A stretch of 23,047 nt of DNA, taken from contig JADGJL010000389.1 of assembly GCA_027600665.1 (NCBI GenBank), positions 1 through 23,047 on the forward strand, given 5' to 3'. The position numbers and the translations under genes are program-made. Positions 1 through 9,645 of this stretch are shown here, piece after piece. The notes under the pieces are model-generated. The model saw only the letters and a program-made list of their open reading frames with translations. It searched no databases and was not told the origin of the DNA. How positions within the stretch are numbered: position 1 is the stretch's first letter; each line of letters begins with the position of its first letter. Source of the stretch: Irineochytrium annulatum (taxonomy: Eukaryota; Chytridiomycota; Chytridiomycetes; Chytridiales; Chytridiaceae).

Positions 1-808
1 TTTGTTATTTGACCTCGACAAAATATTCAGCCGTTCAGGTTGGGTGACCAGGGGCTGTTTTGACGACCCTTGTAACCCTAACCCTCTAAAAACCCAAACG
101 TCCACAGTTTGATGAATAATAGTAACCCTGGCCGATTTATAACAATTGAAGGTCTAGAAAAAATGTAGTGGTGGTAAGAATGTTTTCTGTGGTTACGCAT
201 GAATTTCCTTCCCCAAAATTGAAAATCTTCTCAAACTGCCGAAAACATTATGAGTCATATTTTAACTTCGGTTTGTGACACTGGCAGCACGAGATCACCT
301 AGTGCCTTGTTCGTCGTCTCTTATAGTCTCTATGTGCATGGGATTTAGGATTGGTGATCATTGTGGTTGGATCGTCATGGGGTGGATCATCGCGCTGGTT
401 GTGAGGAGACGTACTGTTAGTCATTTTTAATTACTCCGCTCGGTTCTGTTGATCATTTAATTACTCCGCGTCTTGGTGTTGGCCAGTTTTATTACTCCGC
501 TTCACTTTTTTAATTGTGTTAATTTATCCTATTTTCCAGTTTCTGGGTAAAAACCGCTGGCTCCTTTTCTCTTCCTCGTACATTGGAGCTGTTCCGCGGT
601 ATCGAGCTTTGATTTGGAGTGAGGCAATGAGAGCAGGGTCTTCGCCAGAGGTCTGGGCCTTTTGGCACGATTTGCCTCGGAACCAACTCCGTTACCAGTT
701 CCGCTTAATCAACAATCCCAATCCCCGCGCCGGGGGACCTCGTCGGCCTCCCCGTCGCCGTCCGTCCTCCGCTCGTCGCAAAACCACCTCGTCAGCATCC
801 GTTAGTTC
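1..808. other. 5' spacer without a convincing gene
   Basis: No reading frame here looks like a real protein. The open frame across 516-866 has no recognisable motif and runs into the kinase start in another frame. The stretch is AT-richer than the genes. It holds a short telomere-like sequence near 73-85 and a 9-mer repeated three times at 431-500. Promoter elements of the histidine kinase probably lie here, but no clear TATA box or start site could be assigned. Confidence 0.6.
431..500. repeat. Three copies of TTACTCCGC at 30-31 bp spacing
   Basis: TTACTCCGC occurs at 431-439, 461-469 and 492-500. Each copy is preceded by T/A-rich sequence (TTTAA or TTTTA). The spacers also look alike: both contain TGTTG and end in a T-run. 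It could be a decayed 30-bp minisatellite or a cluster of binding sites about 310 to 380 bp upstream of the histidine kinase start. Confidence 0.6.
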
Positions 809-3800
809 ATGGCCGGGGGGTCTGAGGGCTGCGAGGGCACTGGGTCGTGGTCTCCGGCGCGCCTGAGGAGGGTCCGCTCCGAGCCGTCCATTCATAACGC
901 CTGGGGCAAGCAGCTCGGAGAATGGATCGGGAACGTCGGGGATCGCATAAAGGGGATCAAGGCTCGGATGGACGAGCTTGATCGGGAGCGGTGCGGCGGT
1001 CATGTTGGCGCGGCCTGCTCTGCGTTCCTAAAGGCGCTGGTCATGGTGCTCGTCGTAAGATACAGGTATGCTTTGACGCCAAGTTGGCAGAGGGTGCATA
1101 TATTGGTCAGGCAACTTACAAGAAATCATAGCAATTCCGCCAATCTTTTTTCGCTTGAGGGATTATGGGCCGTCGACGCCATAGATGTGGCCCTGCTTCT
1201 CACGGCTGACCGCCGCGAGATCCCATATATGATTCCTTTGCTCATAATCGGCACCTTCCTCTCGAACGTCGGCACCGCGAACCTGATAGACGCACGATTA
1301 GCCAAGGGCAACGCGGGGTTCGTCTGCATTCAGGCAGTGGACGTGGCCGCAACCTACTTTATTATCGCTTGGGGCGCACCGCAGTACCGGGACTTGTCGA
1401 CAACGAGGACGGCGCTCTGCATATTGCTAGGTTCCATCGTAGGGCCGGCCTTGTTTGCTGCGCTGGGGTCGGTGGTATTGATTGTGATATTTAATATCTC
1501 TTGGAGCTACTTCTCCTTCACTTTTCTCCGTTTGGTAAGCGTGTTTTTCCTTTGCCTTCGTTCGGCTTCGCGATTTTGATCTAACCGCCCGCTCCTCAAG
1601 TTCTCCTCGGACGCCATCGGCATGGTTATGATTATCCCCTTTGTCCTCTCGCTCAACCCGAAGCACCTTGCCCGCTGCCTTAAAGGCGGCCCGAAACCTT
1701 GCGCCCTCGCTTTCCTCTGCCTCCTCGCCGTCGCCGCCATAGAAATCTCTCTGCCGCTCGCGCTCTTTTCCCAATCCCTCTTCAGCCAGGACCAGTTGCG
1801 GTTTCTCGCCCATAGCCTGGACCTGCCTATCGTCATCTTCGCTGGCTTCCTTGTCGGCAACTTCGGCTTCACGCTCGCGTCGCTGGCTATGGGCGTCACG
1901 GCCGTCGCAAGCACGGTGTTCTTGAACAGGGGCGGGAGGCTCGCCACGAATGACCCGGACCTGCTCTCGGAGCTTCTGAGGCTGCAGATCGTCATGTTCG
2001 CTGTCGAGCTCGCGAGCTTGACGTTCATGGTTATTCAGAGTCAAAGAGACAAAGCGCTGGAGCTGTCGGATCTGGCCGGGAAGCACAAGAGCGCTTTCAT
2101 GGCGTTCCTGTGTCACGAACTGAGAAACGTGAGACCGGCCTTTTGCTTTAAGCGCGATTCATTCGCTAAAATTTTTGTTAGCCTTTGCACGCCATCATTA
2201 ACATCAGCGCCTTTCTTGGAGACTCGGAGCTCGATTCTGAGCAGGCCCAGCTCTGCGAGGCTATCCGCGTCTCCTCCTCGTACATGTCTGAGCTGCTGAA
2301 CGATGTTCTCGACTCGGCCAAACTCGAGGCCGGCAAGCTGAAGTTGAACCCGCAGCGTGTGAATGTCGAGGACGTCCTTTGGTCTGTCCTAAAGCCCTTT
2401 AAAGAGGACGTTAAAACAAAGGCTTTGACCTTTTTCACTGACTTAAGGGACGTGGACGCCATCGCGGAGCTGGACACGATCCGCATCAAGCAGGTCATCA
2501 ACAACCTGCTCTCGAACGCCATCAAGTTTACCCCGGAGAACGGGAGAATCTCTTTCCGCGCGACGATCGAGCAACCGTTAGGAGCGGCGACCTTTAGCGG
2601 GAGGGACCGCGGGGGTTTGCCGGACTCGATCGCCACGATGTCGGCGTTCCCGACGGCGTCGGCCGCAACCACCGTCGGCAGCGCCGATAGTGTCAACGCG
2701 GTATCGTCCATTTCTCCGAAGCCGCGTCGCGCTCACGGCCGACCGGCGCCATCCGCCTCTGCGGTGGGCAACTCGAAAGCGCTTCACTCCCACCCATCGC
2801 TTGTCGTCCAGGTCTCGGACAACGGCATCGGCATGCAGTCCGATGTCATCGGAAAGCTCTTCCGTCCTTACGAGCAGCTGTCGTCGACGCGGAGGGAGTA
2901 CGGCGGGACCGGCCTGGGGCTGAGCATCTGCAAGCAGCTCGTGGATCTTATGGAGGGGACCATCGAGGTTGAGAGCTTTGAGGGGGCTGGGACGACGTTT
3001 ACCGTGCGGATACCGGCGGGGGTTGGCATGGAGCTGGGAGATGAGGAGCAAGGTGTTGTGGCGGCGGAGGAGGTCGGCGTTGCGCGTAGGACGCAGGGAC
3101 GGGAGGGAAGAGCGGAGGTGAGGATCGGATATGAGATGGATGTGCTGGGCGGCGGGGCTGGTGGTTCCGCCGTGTTGCCGGCGCGCAAGAGGTCGGAGGT
3201 ACCAATGACGGCTTCGGCGGTTAACGGTCCGAAGACGATCGTATTGGGGGATGCGATTGAGGTCGATGTCGCTGGGGATGGGAGGGAAGGCCCGGACCGG
3301 ATAGAGCTTCTAACGGTTGTCGTTGATGACGGAAGACAGCCGAAGCTTGACCAAGCAGCGAACGTGATGAATTCGGAACCGTTTTTGGTCTCGACATCGT
3401 CCGGAAGTGTGTTAGGTATGAGGAGGGAGCCGTCACCTGCCCGGGCGTCGCATTCGACACTGGCGCCGGACGAGATTGAGCCCACACCCCTGCCTTGTAA
3501 GACCATATCGCCTCCGATGGAGAAGCAGCCCCTTGTCGTCCCTGCGGAGGTGTCCGCCGCGTTTGTCGTGCAATCACCAGACGCCGCCGCCCACTCGCAA
3601 GAACCACCTACACCCAGTCACGCCTGCCGACCACGCCAGGTTCTGGTTGTGGACGACAGTTTGATCAACCGTCGAATCCTTCGGAAGCTCATGGAGACTC
3701 TCGGGGTTGACCGTTGCGATGAGTGCGAGAACGGACAGCAGGCCGTCGAGCTGATCGAGGCCCTCGCTGACCCCTCAGCTTACGACGTAATCTTTATGGA

Positions 3801-4067
3801 CATCCAAGTAAGGCTTACGACCGTTCATGTGTATCTTCGTGGTGTTTATTGTGTCCCTTCCAGATGCCGGTATTATTGGGGACGGAGGCGACGAAGTTGA
3901 TCAGGGAGAAAGGTTGCGAGAGCGCCATTATCGCTGTGACTGCGAATAGCGTCCCGGGGGAGGGGTTCTTGGAGGAGTGGGGGTTCACGGCGCTGGCGCC
4001 GAAGCCTTTCTTGAAGAAGGACGCCGAGAAAGTCATTAAAGAGTATATGAACAGGGAGCCGGGTTGA
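809..4067 (+). CDS. Hybrid sensor histidine kinase with MASE1-like membrane domain and receiver domain
   Basis: Exons: 809-1065, 1132-1534, 1601-2128, 2182-3807, 3864-4067, giving about 1005 aa. The 66-bp intron 1066-1131 is in frame and may be retained, giving 1027 aa. The N-terminal third is hydrophobic with several membrane segments. Its pattern (SLEGLWAVDAIDVALLL; later SSDAIGMVMIIP after splicing) resembles MASE1, an integral-membrane sensory domain. Next come a HisKA domain with H-box CHELRNP (His about 392) and an HATPase with N-box NNLLSNAIKF (about 503-512), DNGIG (about 609) and GGTGLGL (about 637). The REC domain has the acidic pair at about 887/888, phospho-acceptor Asp about 936 in MDIQMP, and Lys about 985 in PKPF. 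All phosphorelay residues are present, so it is probably active: autophosphorylation on His, transfer to its own Asp, then to a phosphotransfer protein. Two oddities are an insertion of about 80 aa between the N and G1 boxes and a linker of about 240 aa before REC. The ATG at 809 was chosen as the first Met in frame with MASE1; an upstream exon is possible. Confidence 0.88.
1066..1131 (+). other. Optional in-frame intron in the histidine kinase
   Basis: It begins GTATGC and ends CATAG, and its length is 66 bp, so the frame stays open whether or not it is spliced. Removal joins VVRY to SNSANLFSLEGLW and gives a more MASE1-like first membrane region. Retention adds 22 residues rich in Arg and His. 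Splicing is inferred only. Confidence 0.5.
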
Positions 4068-4952
4068 TGCAGACGGAGTCGGGTTGTGAAGGTTGAACGG
4101 CGCCAGGATTGGGAAAGAGGGACGCATCGCGCGTCGCGCCGGTAGAGTGCAGGCACGGCGGATGGTGGTAGTCGTTGGAATCTTAAAGGGTTAGAGGCGC
4201 GTTATATATGGTTGAGGGATTTATTTATCCTTGCATTGAAACAGAACTTGTCTCGTTTACTATTCACTTCGGTTTATATATATTTCTCTCAGACTGCTTG
4301 CTTTCGTTAAGCTTATTTTATTTGTTGGACGCTTGGGATGCATCAACGGGCTTCGAGGGGCTTCTTGGGGATCCTCTTAACAACCCACTATTGGCTCTTA
4401 ATCCTTCATTTCGTTATCAGCACTGTGTATTACCTCACTGTACAGCCAACAGTATCAACATGATCATAGCTTGAAAAGTACGGACGGACGTTCCTCAAGC
4501 ATTTGCACATGAATTAAAACTAATATATATCAAGTATCTATCGTCCTGCGGATGGGGGTGTCGATCACGAATTGGTTATGAAATTATGACATTACATGGA
4601 AAGAGGTCCTCCAGCACACATCAGAAAATCGTCAACAAAGTTAACACAACGGAAAATATTTAAAGGATTTGTCGACGGTCTACAAGGTCCACGGCCGCTT
4701 TGCAACAGACACACCCGTGAAGTGTGTTAATCCGTCCCCAGCTCTGCTATGCGCTCGCACTTAGGGCGCGTCCGCAATGTTCTTTTGTTGCTAACTCTAT
4801 CGATCTGCCCCCGACCCCACGATTGATCATCGGCCAGTCCACCTCCAGCGCCACATCCATTGACGACGCCGCGCCAGTCAGAGTTTCATTCAAAACACCT
4901 CCCTCCCCGCCGACGGCCCCGACGGCCACGCCGCGCCGACCGACGCGCGGGA

Positions 4953-5440
4953 TCAGCGACAGATGGTCGGCGGGGCGGCCTCCAGCGGGGTAGACGGCTG
5001 TAAGCACTTGAACTGGCTGTCGAACATCAATTCCAAACCGGCGTCCATGAGGCGGCTCTCGTTTGCGTGGAGACCGTAGTTGATTTTGAAGTCGCTAATT
5101 CCAAGAAAAACAAAAAAAAAAAAAACAGAAACACCCCGACTTGCTGATCGTGAGCAGCCCGGCACATGTCCATGGCCTGCGTCGACAACGGCGCGGAGAA
5201 TAATTTGTAGTGCACCAGCCTGCAAGCCGTCACTCGGTGATAGACGCAAAAGATAAACCGGAACCGAATTAAACACATCAAGGACATCCACATATTCGAT
5301 AAGAGAGAGTGTCTGACGGAAGCGGGGAGTGCGCCAGATGGCATGTTGCAAGAGACATCGCTGTCAAGAACATGAAAACACTTATGAGGCGTTGGTCTAA
5401 GCAAGAACAAGCGCGTAACGAAACTCACACATAAGAGTCA
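4953..5440 (-). pseudogene. Possible minus-strand exon remnants, unidentified
   Basis: On the minus strand, GT-to-AG segments with long T-runs separate short open stretches. One such segment ends in TTAG near 5095 and has a T-run matching the plus-strand A-run at about 5104-5124. The last stretch contains INYGLHANESRLMDAGLELM. The phases of the apparent junctions do not all agree, and I recognise no family. It may be a small spliced gene or a decayed one. Confidence 0.2.
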
Positions 5441-5650
5441 GCACTGGGAACAGCATCGAAAGCGTCCTGAAAGCGCGTTTCCTGACAGGCACCTCATCAA
5501 GGAATGAAACGAAGAATTGAAGAATCGCGTTGAGCGAAGACTCGTGGACAGCAGGGGAATATTGTCCCGCTCAGCCTGTCGTCGCGCAGGTTCAAAATTT
5601 CGACTGAGTCCGGCATGAACGCGGTCGGGATCGGTGACAGGGCTGTCGGG

Positions 5651-5703
5651 CGAGATCCAATGCTTCAGGGAGGCGGCGAGATCCAATGTCTTCACGGAGG
5701 CGG
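5651..5703. repeat. Tandem duplication of 26/27 bp
   Basis: Copy one is 5651-5676 and copy two is 5677-5703. Both start CGAGATCCAATG and end GGAGGCGG. They differ by one inserted base and one substitution. The one-base length difference puts the copies in different reading frames, which argues against selection on a protein here. Confidence 0.75.
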
Positions 5704-5994
5704 CCGCTCGTGCGTCTCAGGCCGCGGAGCTCATAAAGGCCCAGCAGGCGAGAGGAGGCGGGGTCCTCAACCCCAAGAGCAAAGTCACCATCCGACCATC
5801 GTTGGGTCCGATAAAATGAGGTCTGAGTTCAGGGTAAAAATGACGGTCCACACAGGACAGAATGAGACGATGGACATTGTTATATGGTGGTAATATGAGC
5901 AAGTATACCTCAAAGGTATATCAAGATATTAATAAAAAGCGGAAACAATTTGAACGCTGCTCAAACTGCCTGCTAGTATCGTTTACTCCTTTTG

Positions 5995-7560
5995 ATGCAA
6001 TCGCTGAGCAACGACGTGCTCGGCCTGATCGTCGACGAGCTGGACCCGATCTTCCCGCCCGACATCCGCACGCTCCACTCCTGCCTGCTGGTCTCACGCG
6101 GGCTCTTCCAGCTGGCGGTCCGGAGGCTGTGGCAGTCACATTTCTACTACGACACGGCCGTCGGCATCCAGTCGCACATAAGGGGACGGGCATGCTCTGT
6201 TCTTGACGTCATCAATTTGGGGTTGCGGGAGGCCTGTCTGCATCGAGGGTCCTCGCCGGAGATATCGGCGGAGACGCAAGGACAGCGTTGGTTGATCTGG
6301 CGACACCGGCTGTATGTGCAGTCAGTCACTGTCCTCAAGATCGTCCTGGATCCGTTCCAGTTAGAGCCCGCCCTCATCACACCGCTACTGGGAAGAATCC
6401 GCACGGTTCATATTTCTACGATGGTGTCGAACCTTTATGCATCAGTCTGGCTCGACGCCGTAAGCCAGGAGGCCGCTGGCAATAACGTGGACGAAATAAT
6501 CTTCTTCGACAGGCCGATGCAGCGAGACCCAGACTTCGCTCGCCATCGCTACGCGACAACGATCAAGGTCGTATGCTGCGACGCGAATGTGGAGGGTGTC
6601 GCCGCCTTGATCCTGAATTATACTCGCGTCCGTAACCTATCGTTGACCGGCGGTTCCACCCTTAACCCCACACGCTCGCTCGCCGAACGCATCCGCAATC
6701 CAAGCCAGCTCCGTCAGCTCAACATCGGCATTTTTTTCCCACAAGGCTTTCTTTCCCAATTCACCGCTCTCACGCACATCAAAATGTTGGTCGACGGGTT
6801 GCACGCGTCGGGCCTCACCGACGTCGACCACTGCGCCGGCACGCTAACGCACCTAACTTTAAGGATACTGGTGACCGATGGCGCCGCCAGCGACTGCGCT
6901 CTGTTCGCGGCAATCGGACGTCTGACGAACCTCACCGAACTTAAGGTTGTGGTCCTAGGGGATGTTAGAGGATTGGGGAAGCCGATGATAAGAGTCTTAA
7001 TGGAGTCCGTCACCCGGCTCGAAGGCCTAAGGAGCTTGACGATTGAGGGCAACGGGTGGCCCGAGGCGGGTCTCTCAGCAGCCTTGGCCGGAAAGCCGCA
7101 CCTACGTGACCTACGCTTGGTATTCGCAGTTGGCAACTACTATTGCGAAGGTAACCCGTTTGATGTCGACGAGCGCGACACCGTTCGAGACGTCGACCTG
7201 GCCATCAACGCGCAGGGTCTCGCGACGCAACATGTCCGCGGGGCACGAGGCGTCGTAATCAGGGATCTGAATGCAATATTCCAGGATGGGTGGCGCCGGC
7301 TGGAGTCGATCGTGGTTGGGGGTAACATACTTAGAGCGAGGCCATCGGAGCTGAAGAATGTGTTAACCCTGATTGAGAACGACGGTGTTGGCCGTACTCG
7401 TCCTGAGGCGTTACTGAAGGAGGTGCTGCTGGATCCGTTGCAAACCCCGTTGCTGCATAGGGTCAAATGCATAAAGTGGAAGGGTTCGGAGATGATATTT
7501 AAGCGAGGGGGAGGTCGCGAGTTCGTCGTTAAACCCGAGCAGAACCTCCGGCACTACTAA
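5995..7560 (+). CDS. F-box-like protein, paralogue 1
   Basis: Single exon, 521 aa. The N-terminus, about residues 3-45, reads LSNDVLGLIVDELDP, then IRTLHSCLLVSRGLF and VRRLWQSHFY. This is the fungal F-box pattern of a helix ending in a D-E-L, then LVSR, then LW. F-box proteins bind Skp1 and recruit substrates to SCF ubiquitin ligases, so that role is expected if the domain is functional. The rest shows weak leucine-rich periodicity (for example LTHLTLRIL and LTNLTELKVVVL), as in substrate-binding LRR regions, but no clean repeat consensus. It is clearly homologous to the gene at 9646-11133: both share RTLHSCLLVSRG, an RNL motif, LTHIK/LTHLI and a VVI-D motif near the C-terminus. The ATG at 5995 precedes the conserved F-box start directly. 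Confidence 0.8.
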   Translation: MQSLSNDVLGLIVDELDPIFPPDIRTLHSCLLVSRGLFQLAVRRLWQSHFYYDTAVGIQSHIRGRACSVLDVINLGLREACLHRGSSPEISAETQGQRWLIWRHRLYVQSVTVLKIVLDPFQLEPALITPLLGRIRTVHISTMVSNLYASVWLDAVSQEAAGNNVDEIIFFDRPMQRDPDFARHRYATTIKVVCCDANVEGVAALILNYTRVRNLSLTGGSTLNPTRSLAERIRNPSQLRQLNIGIFFPQGFLSQFTALTHIKMLVDGLHASGLTDVDHCAGTLTHLTLRILVTDGAASDCALFAAIGRLTNLTELKVVVLGDVRGLGKPMIRVLMESVTRLEGLRSLTIEGNGWPEAGLSAALAGKPHLRDLRLVFAVGNYYCEGNPFDVDERDTVRDVDLAINAQGLATQHVRGARGVVIRDLNAIFQDGWRRLESIVVGGNILRARPSELKNVLTLIENDGVGRTRPEALLKEVLLDPLQTPLLHRVKCIKWKGSEMIFKRGGGREFVVKPEQNLRHY

Positions 7561-7652
7561 TATGAAGTTCGGTGTGCCTTATCTCGCATTAAGGTGGCAA
7601 ACGGATGAAAAGGAAAGATCTTAATAGTCGAGAGCAGCAATCATAAACAATC

Positions 7653-7960
7653 TTACCGCTGAAGAAAACCTAGCCAGCACACGCATTTCTCAATTGTTGT
7701 TTTGTGCGGAAGTGTTCCCAACCGTCCACACCGTTCCTTCGACCACGGCCCACTTGCGGCCGACCCTGCAACGACCAACATCAGCGTCCGCTCCGCATCC
7801 GTCATCACGTCCCGAAGTCCCAAGCCCGCCGTCGCCGTCGCGTCCACCTCCCCAGCCCTCAATCCGCATTCACTCCCGACCGCACCTAGCCTCGATGATC
7901 GCACCACCTCCTCGATCGTGACCTGCCTAAGTGACGGGATGTTGGAGCCATAGATGCCCC
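7653..7960 (-). pseudogene. Truncated inverted copy of the F-box-like gene
   Basis: The minus-strand frame contains RQVTIEEVV and then GEVDATATAGLGLRDVMTDA. These match the C-terminal part of the plus-strand gene at 9646-11133 (RQVVIEDID and GEVDGTATAGLALRDVMADA). The DNA at about 7776-7855 is close to the reverse complement of about 10967-11046, with roughly four mismatches. Neighbouring sequence is alignable but has gaps. There is no F-box part and no credible promoter or start, so it is a broken fragment of a third family member, inverted relative to its relatives. Confidence 0.75.
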
Positions 7961-8305
7961 ATTCGGTAGCTAGACGCTTGAGAAGGGAGAAGAGTTTAAA
8001 CACTACGATGGTGTGGCGGCATACAGTTCTAGGCTGCTAGTCTTCTATCAGTGACGCTGTTGCGCCGATACGGTATGCAATTCTTTCTTTCTCAAATCCC
8101 TCACCTTTGCTTGCATTACTAGGAACAATCGTCAAAATGGACGAGCATGCTTTGTTTAAGTTTGGCCTGCATTTTTAACGCCGCCTGGGCGGAGAGCTTA
8201 TTCAGCTTAAGCTCGCTTGTGAGAAGTCTAGTTTTACGACGCCTCCGCAGAGGGCATTCGCTTTCTCTCTCCCACCCGCCATTGAATTTGGTTTTTTCAG
8301 TCGGC

Positions 8306-9032
8306 ATGAGTCGCGTGGTGTTAAATGTCGGCGGACAGCGCTTCGAAACCACCATCAGGTAGCGTGCCCCGTCACCTCGAGATTGTGGCTTCGCTCGGCT
8401 AACGATCACACTACACCAGCACGTTGCAGCGCCAACCGGAATCATTCCTCGGTGTGATGTTCGCCGACCGGAATAAGAGCCTCCTCAAGCCGGACGACAG
8501 CGATGAGTACTTTTTCGATCGAAGCCCGGCCGCGTTTGAAGCGATTCTGGATCACTACCGCTGCGGCGTACTCGAGAGGCCATCCATAGTTCCTATGGCT
8601 GTCTTCAGAAACGAGCTCGACTTCTGGCAGATGGATGCGCCGCGCGAGGTGGCTGAAGTAACGGACGACGTGTACCCGCCGCAAGCGCCGAGGCCAATCT
8701 TTATGAAAATGGTCGTTGACTGCATGCTCCGCGTAATGGCCAAGACGAAGCACCCACTCGACCGGTACAACTTCTTCGTCGACGTCAGAGGTGGTGTATG
8801 GTCGGGGGATCTGGGAGGGGCTTGGGCGCAAGTCGTGAAGTTGATGGCACCGTTTATCGCGGCGTTGGACGACCACGGCCCTGAGAATGTATTTGCGGAA
8901 TTTTGTCGTCGCAGACACATTGTTTTGAAGTGTGAGCAAAAGATGGTCGAATTGCCGTGGTGCGATATGAAGGGACAGCCAGTACCGGTCGTCGATGGAT
9001 GGATGTGTCGCTTCAGTCTTCCAGGCGCTTGA
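8306..9032 (+). CDS. Stand-alone T1/BTB (KCTD-like) domain protein
   Basis: Exons 8306-8358 and 8420-9032, 61-bp intron, 221 aa. The N-terminus is a potassium-channel tetramerisation (T1, BTB_2) domain: VVLNVGGQRFETT, then, across the splice, STLQRQPESFLG, then DEYFFDRSPAAFEAILDHYR and FRNELDFWQMD. The splice restores the family motif TTISTL exactly, which supports both intron ends. No channel membrane segments follow. The remaining 110 residues or so are soluble and contain HPLDRYNFFVDV and a Cys/His-containing stretch that I do not recognise. Related animal proteins oligomerise and act as Cullin-3 adaptors or channel regulators; whether this one does is unknown. It lies between the inverted F-box fragment and the second F-box-like gene. 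Confidence 0.82.
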
Positions 9033-9171
9033 ATGTGTTGCAAAAAGCGTGTGGGTCGCAGATATAAGAGCATGAGAGCACAGCAATAGTATCAACAGAC
9101 TTAGTAGCCGCTTGGGGATGGGAGTGCAAGTTGAACTTGTAATGACATGGGAGCGACGAAGTTGGTTGCCT

Positions 9172-9177
9172 AATAAA
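9172..9177 (+). terminator. Possible poly(A) signal of the T1/BTB gene
   Basis: A canonical AATAAA hexamer lies 140 bp after the T1/BTB stop codon and upstream of a T-rich stretch. Position and sequence fit, but fungal signals are degenerate, so this is tentative. Confidence 0.4.
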
Positions 9178-9453
9178 ACATCGTGAATGCAACAAGGATG
9201 GCGTTTTTCAGATATAACCTAAAAAAAATAGACTCCTCCACCTTTTTTTATGTAAGCGGCCACATCGGTCTTAGTTTGTTCTATTTTTTGCAGCGACGCA
9301 AGAAATAGGGACATACCCGATCAGTTTCCAGTCTTCCGTTTTTTCACCCAGCTTGCGCAGAACCGCCCTGCGGCTCAGATCAATCAGCGGAGTTTGCGCT
9401 CATATTTGGGCCGCCTTACCGAGCATCCGGCGACTATACGGTGAAAGGCTGGG

Positions 9454-9483
9454 TGCGTTCAAGGCAGTTACGGCTTGAACGCA
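9454..9483. repeat. Perfect 10-bp inverted repeat with 10-nt loop
   Basis: TGCGTTCAAG at 9454-9463 pairs with CTTGAACGCA at 9474-9483 across a 10-nt loop. The loop begins GCAGTTA, and GCAGTTA occurs again at 9481-9487, overlapping the second arm. It lies 160 bp upstream of the second F-box-like gene. It could be a palindromic protein-binding site or an RNA hairpin in the leader. Confidence 0.6.
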
Positions 9484-9645
9484 GTTAGCTTGCTCCCCGA
9501 TTACCGCGCAGGTTCTAGGTACTTACAACAATGGTCGGACAGATTAGTTCGGATTATGGGAGGCTGGCTTGCTTTTTGAGGTCGGGCTAGCTTGCTGATG
9601 TTCCTTGATTTAAGTTTGCCATCCACGTAGAGATCTGCACTCACG

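Larger units (their letters stand above)
4068..5994. other. Long region without a convincing gene
   Basis: This is 1.9 kb between the kinase and the first F-box-like gene. Open frames on both strands are short and unrelated to families I recognise. Two places look like possible exon remnants. One is on the minus strand around 4953-5430, where several intron-like polypyrimidine-AG junctions occur. The other is on the plus strand around 5403-5819, where one frame reads protein-like but is broken by stop codons (near 5505 and 5616). No start, stop and splice set could be joined into one gene, so this is decayed coding DNA or plain spacer. Confidence 0.5.
9033..9645. other. Spacer with a hairpin and a possible poly(A) signal
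   Basis: No gene is visible on either strand; the long minus-strand open frame that reaches in from 10814 is antisense to the F-box-like gene. The spacer holds AATAAA at 9172-9177 and a perfect 10-bp inverted repeat at 9454-9483. Sequence just before 9646 should contain the second F-box-like gene's promoter, but no TATA element was obvious. Confidence 0.55.

Noticed and set aside
516..866. Open frame before the histidine kinase as a possible first exon
   Set aside because: It is in another phase, has an Arg/Pro-rich tail and no donor that would join it sensibly to the kinase.
1427..2116. 229-codon open frame on the minus strand
   Set aside because: It is antisense to the histidine kinase membrane domain and H-box region; its charged composition is a mirror of hydrophobic codons.
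2868..3506. 212-codon open frame on the minus strand
   Set aside because: It is antisense to the HATPase and linker of the histidine kinase; low-complexity Ser/Thr/Pro only.
4724..5007. Overlapping open frames on both strands
   Set aside because: Both are short and of low complexity; neither has a motif or a convincing start and splice context.
5104..5124. A-run as a retroposon poly(A) tail
   Set aside because: On the minus strand it is an ordinary polypyrimidine tract ahead of an AG; no target-site duplication or reverse-transcriptase remnant was seen.
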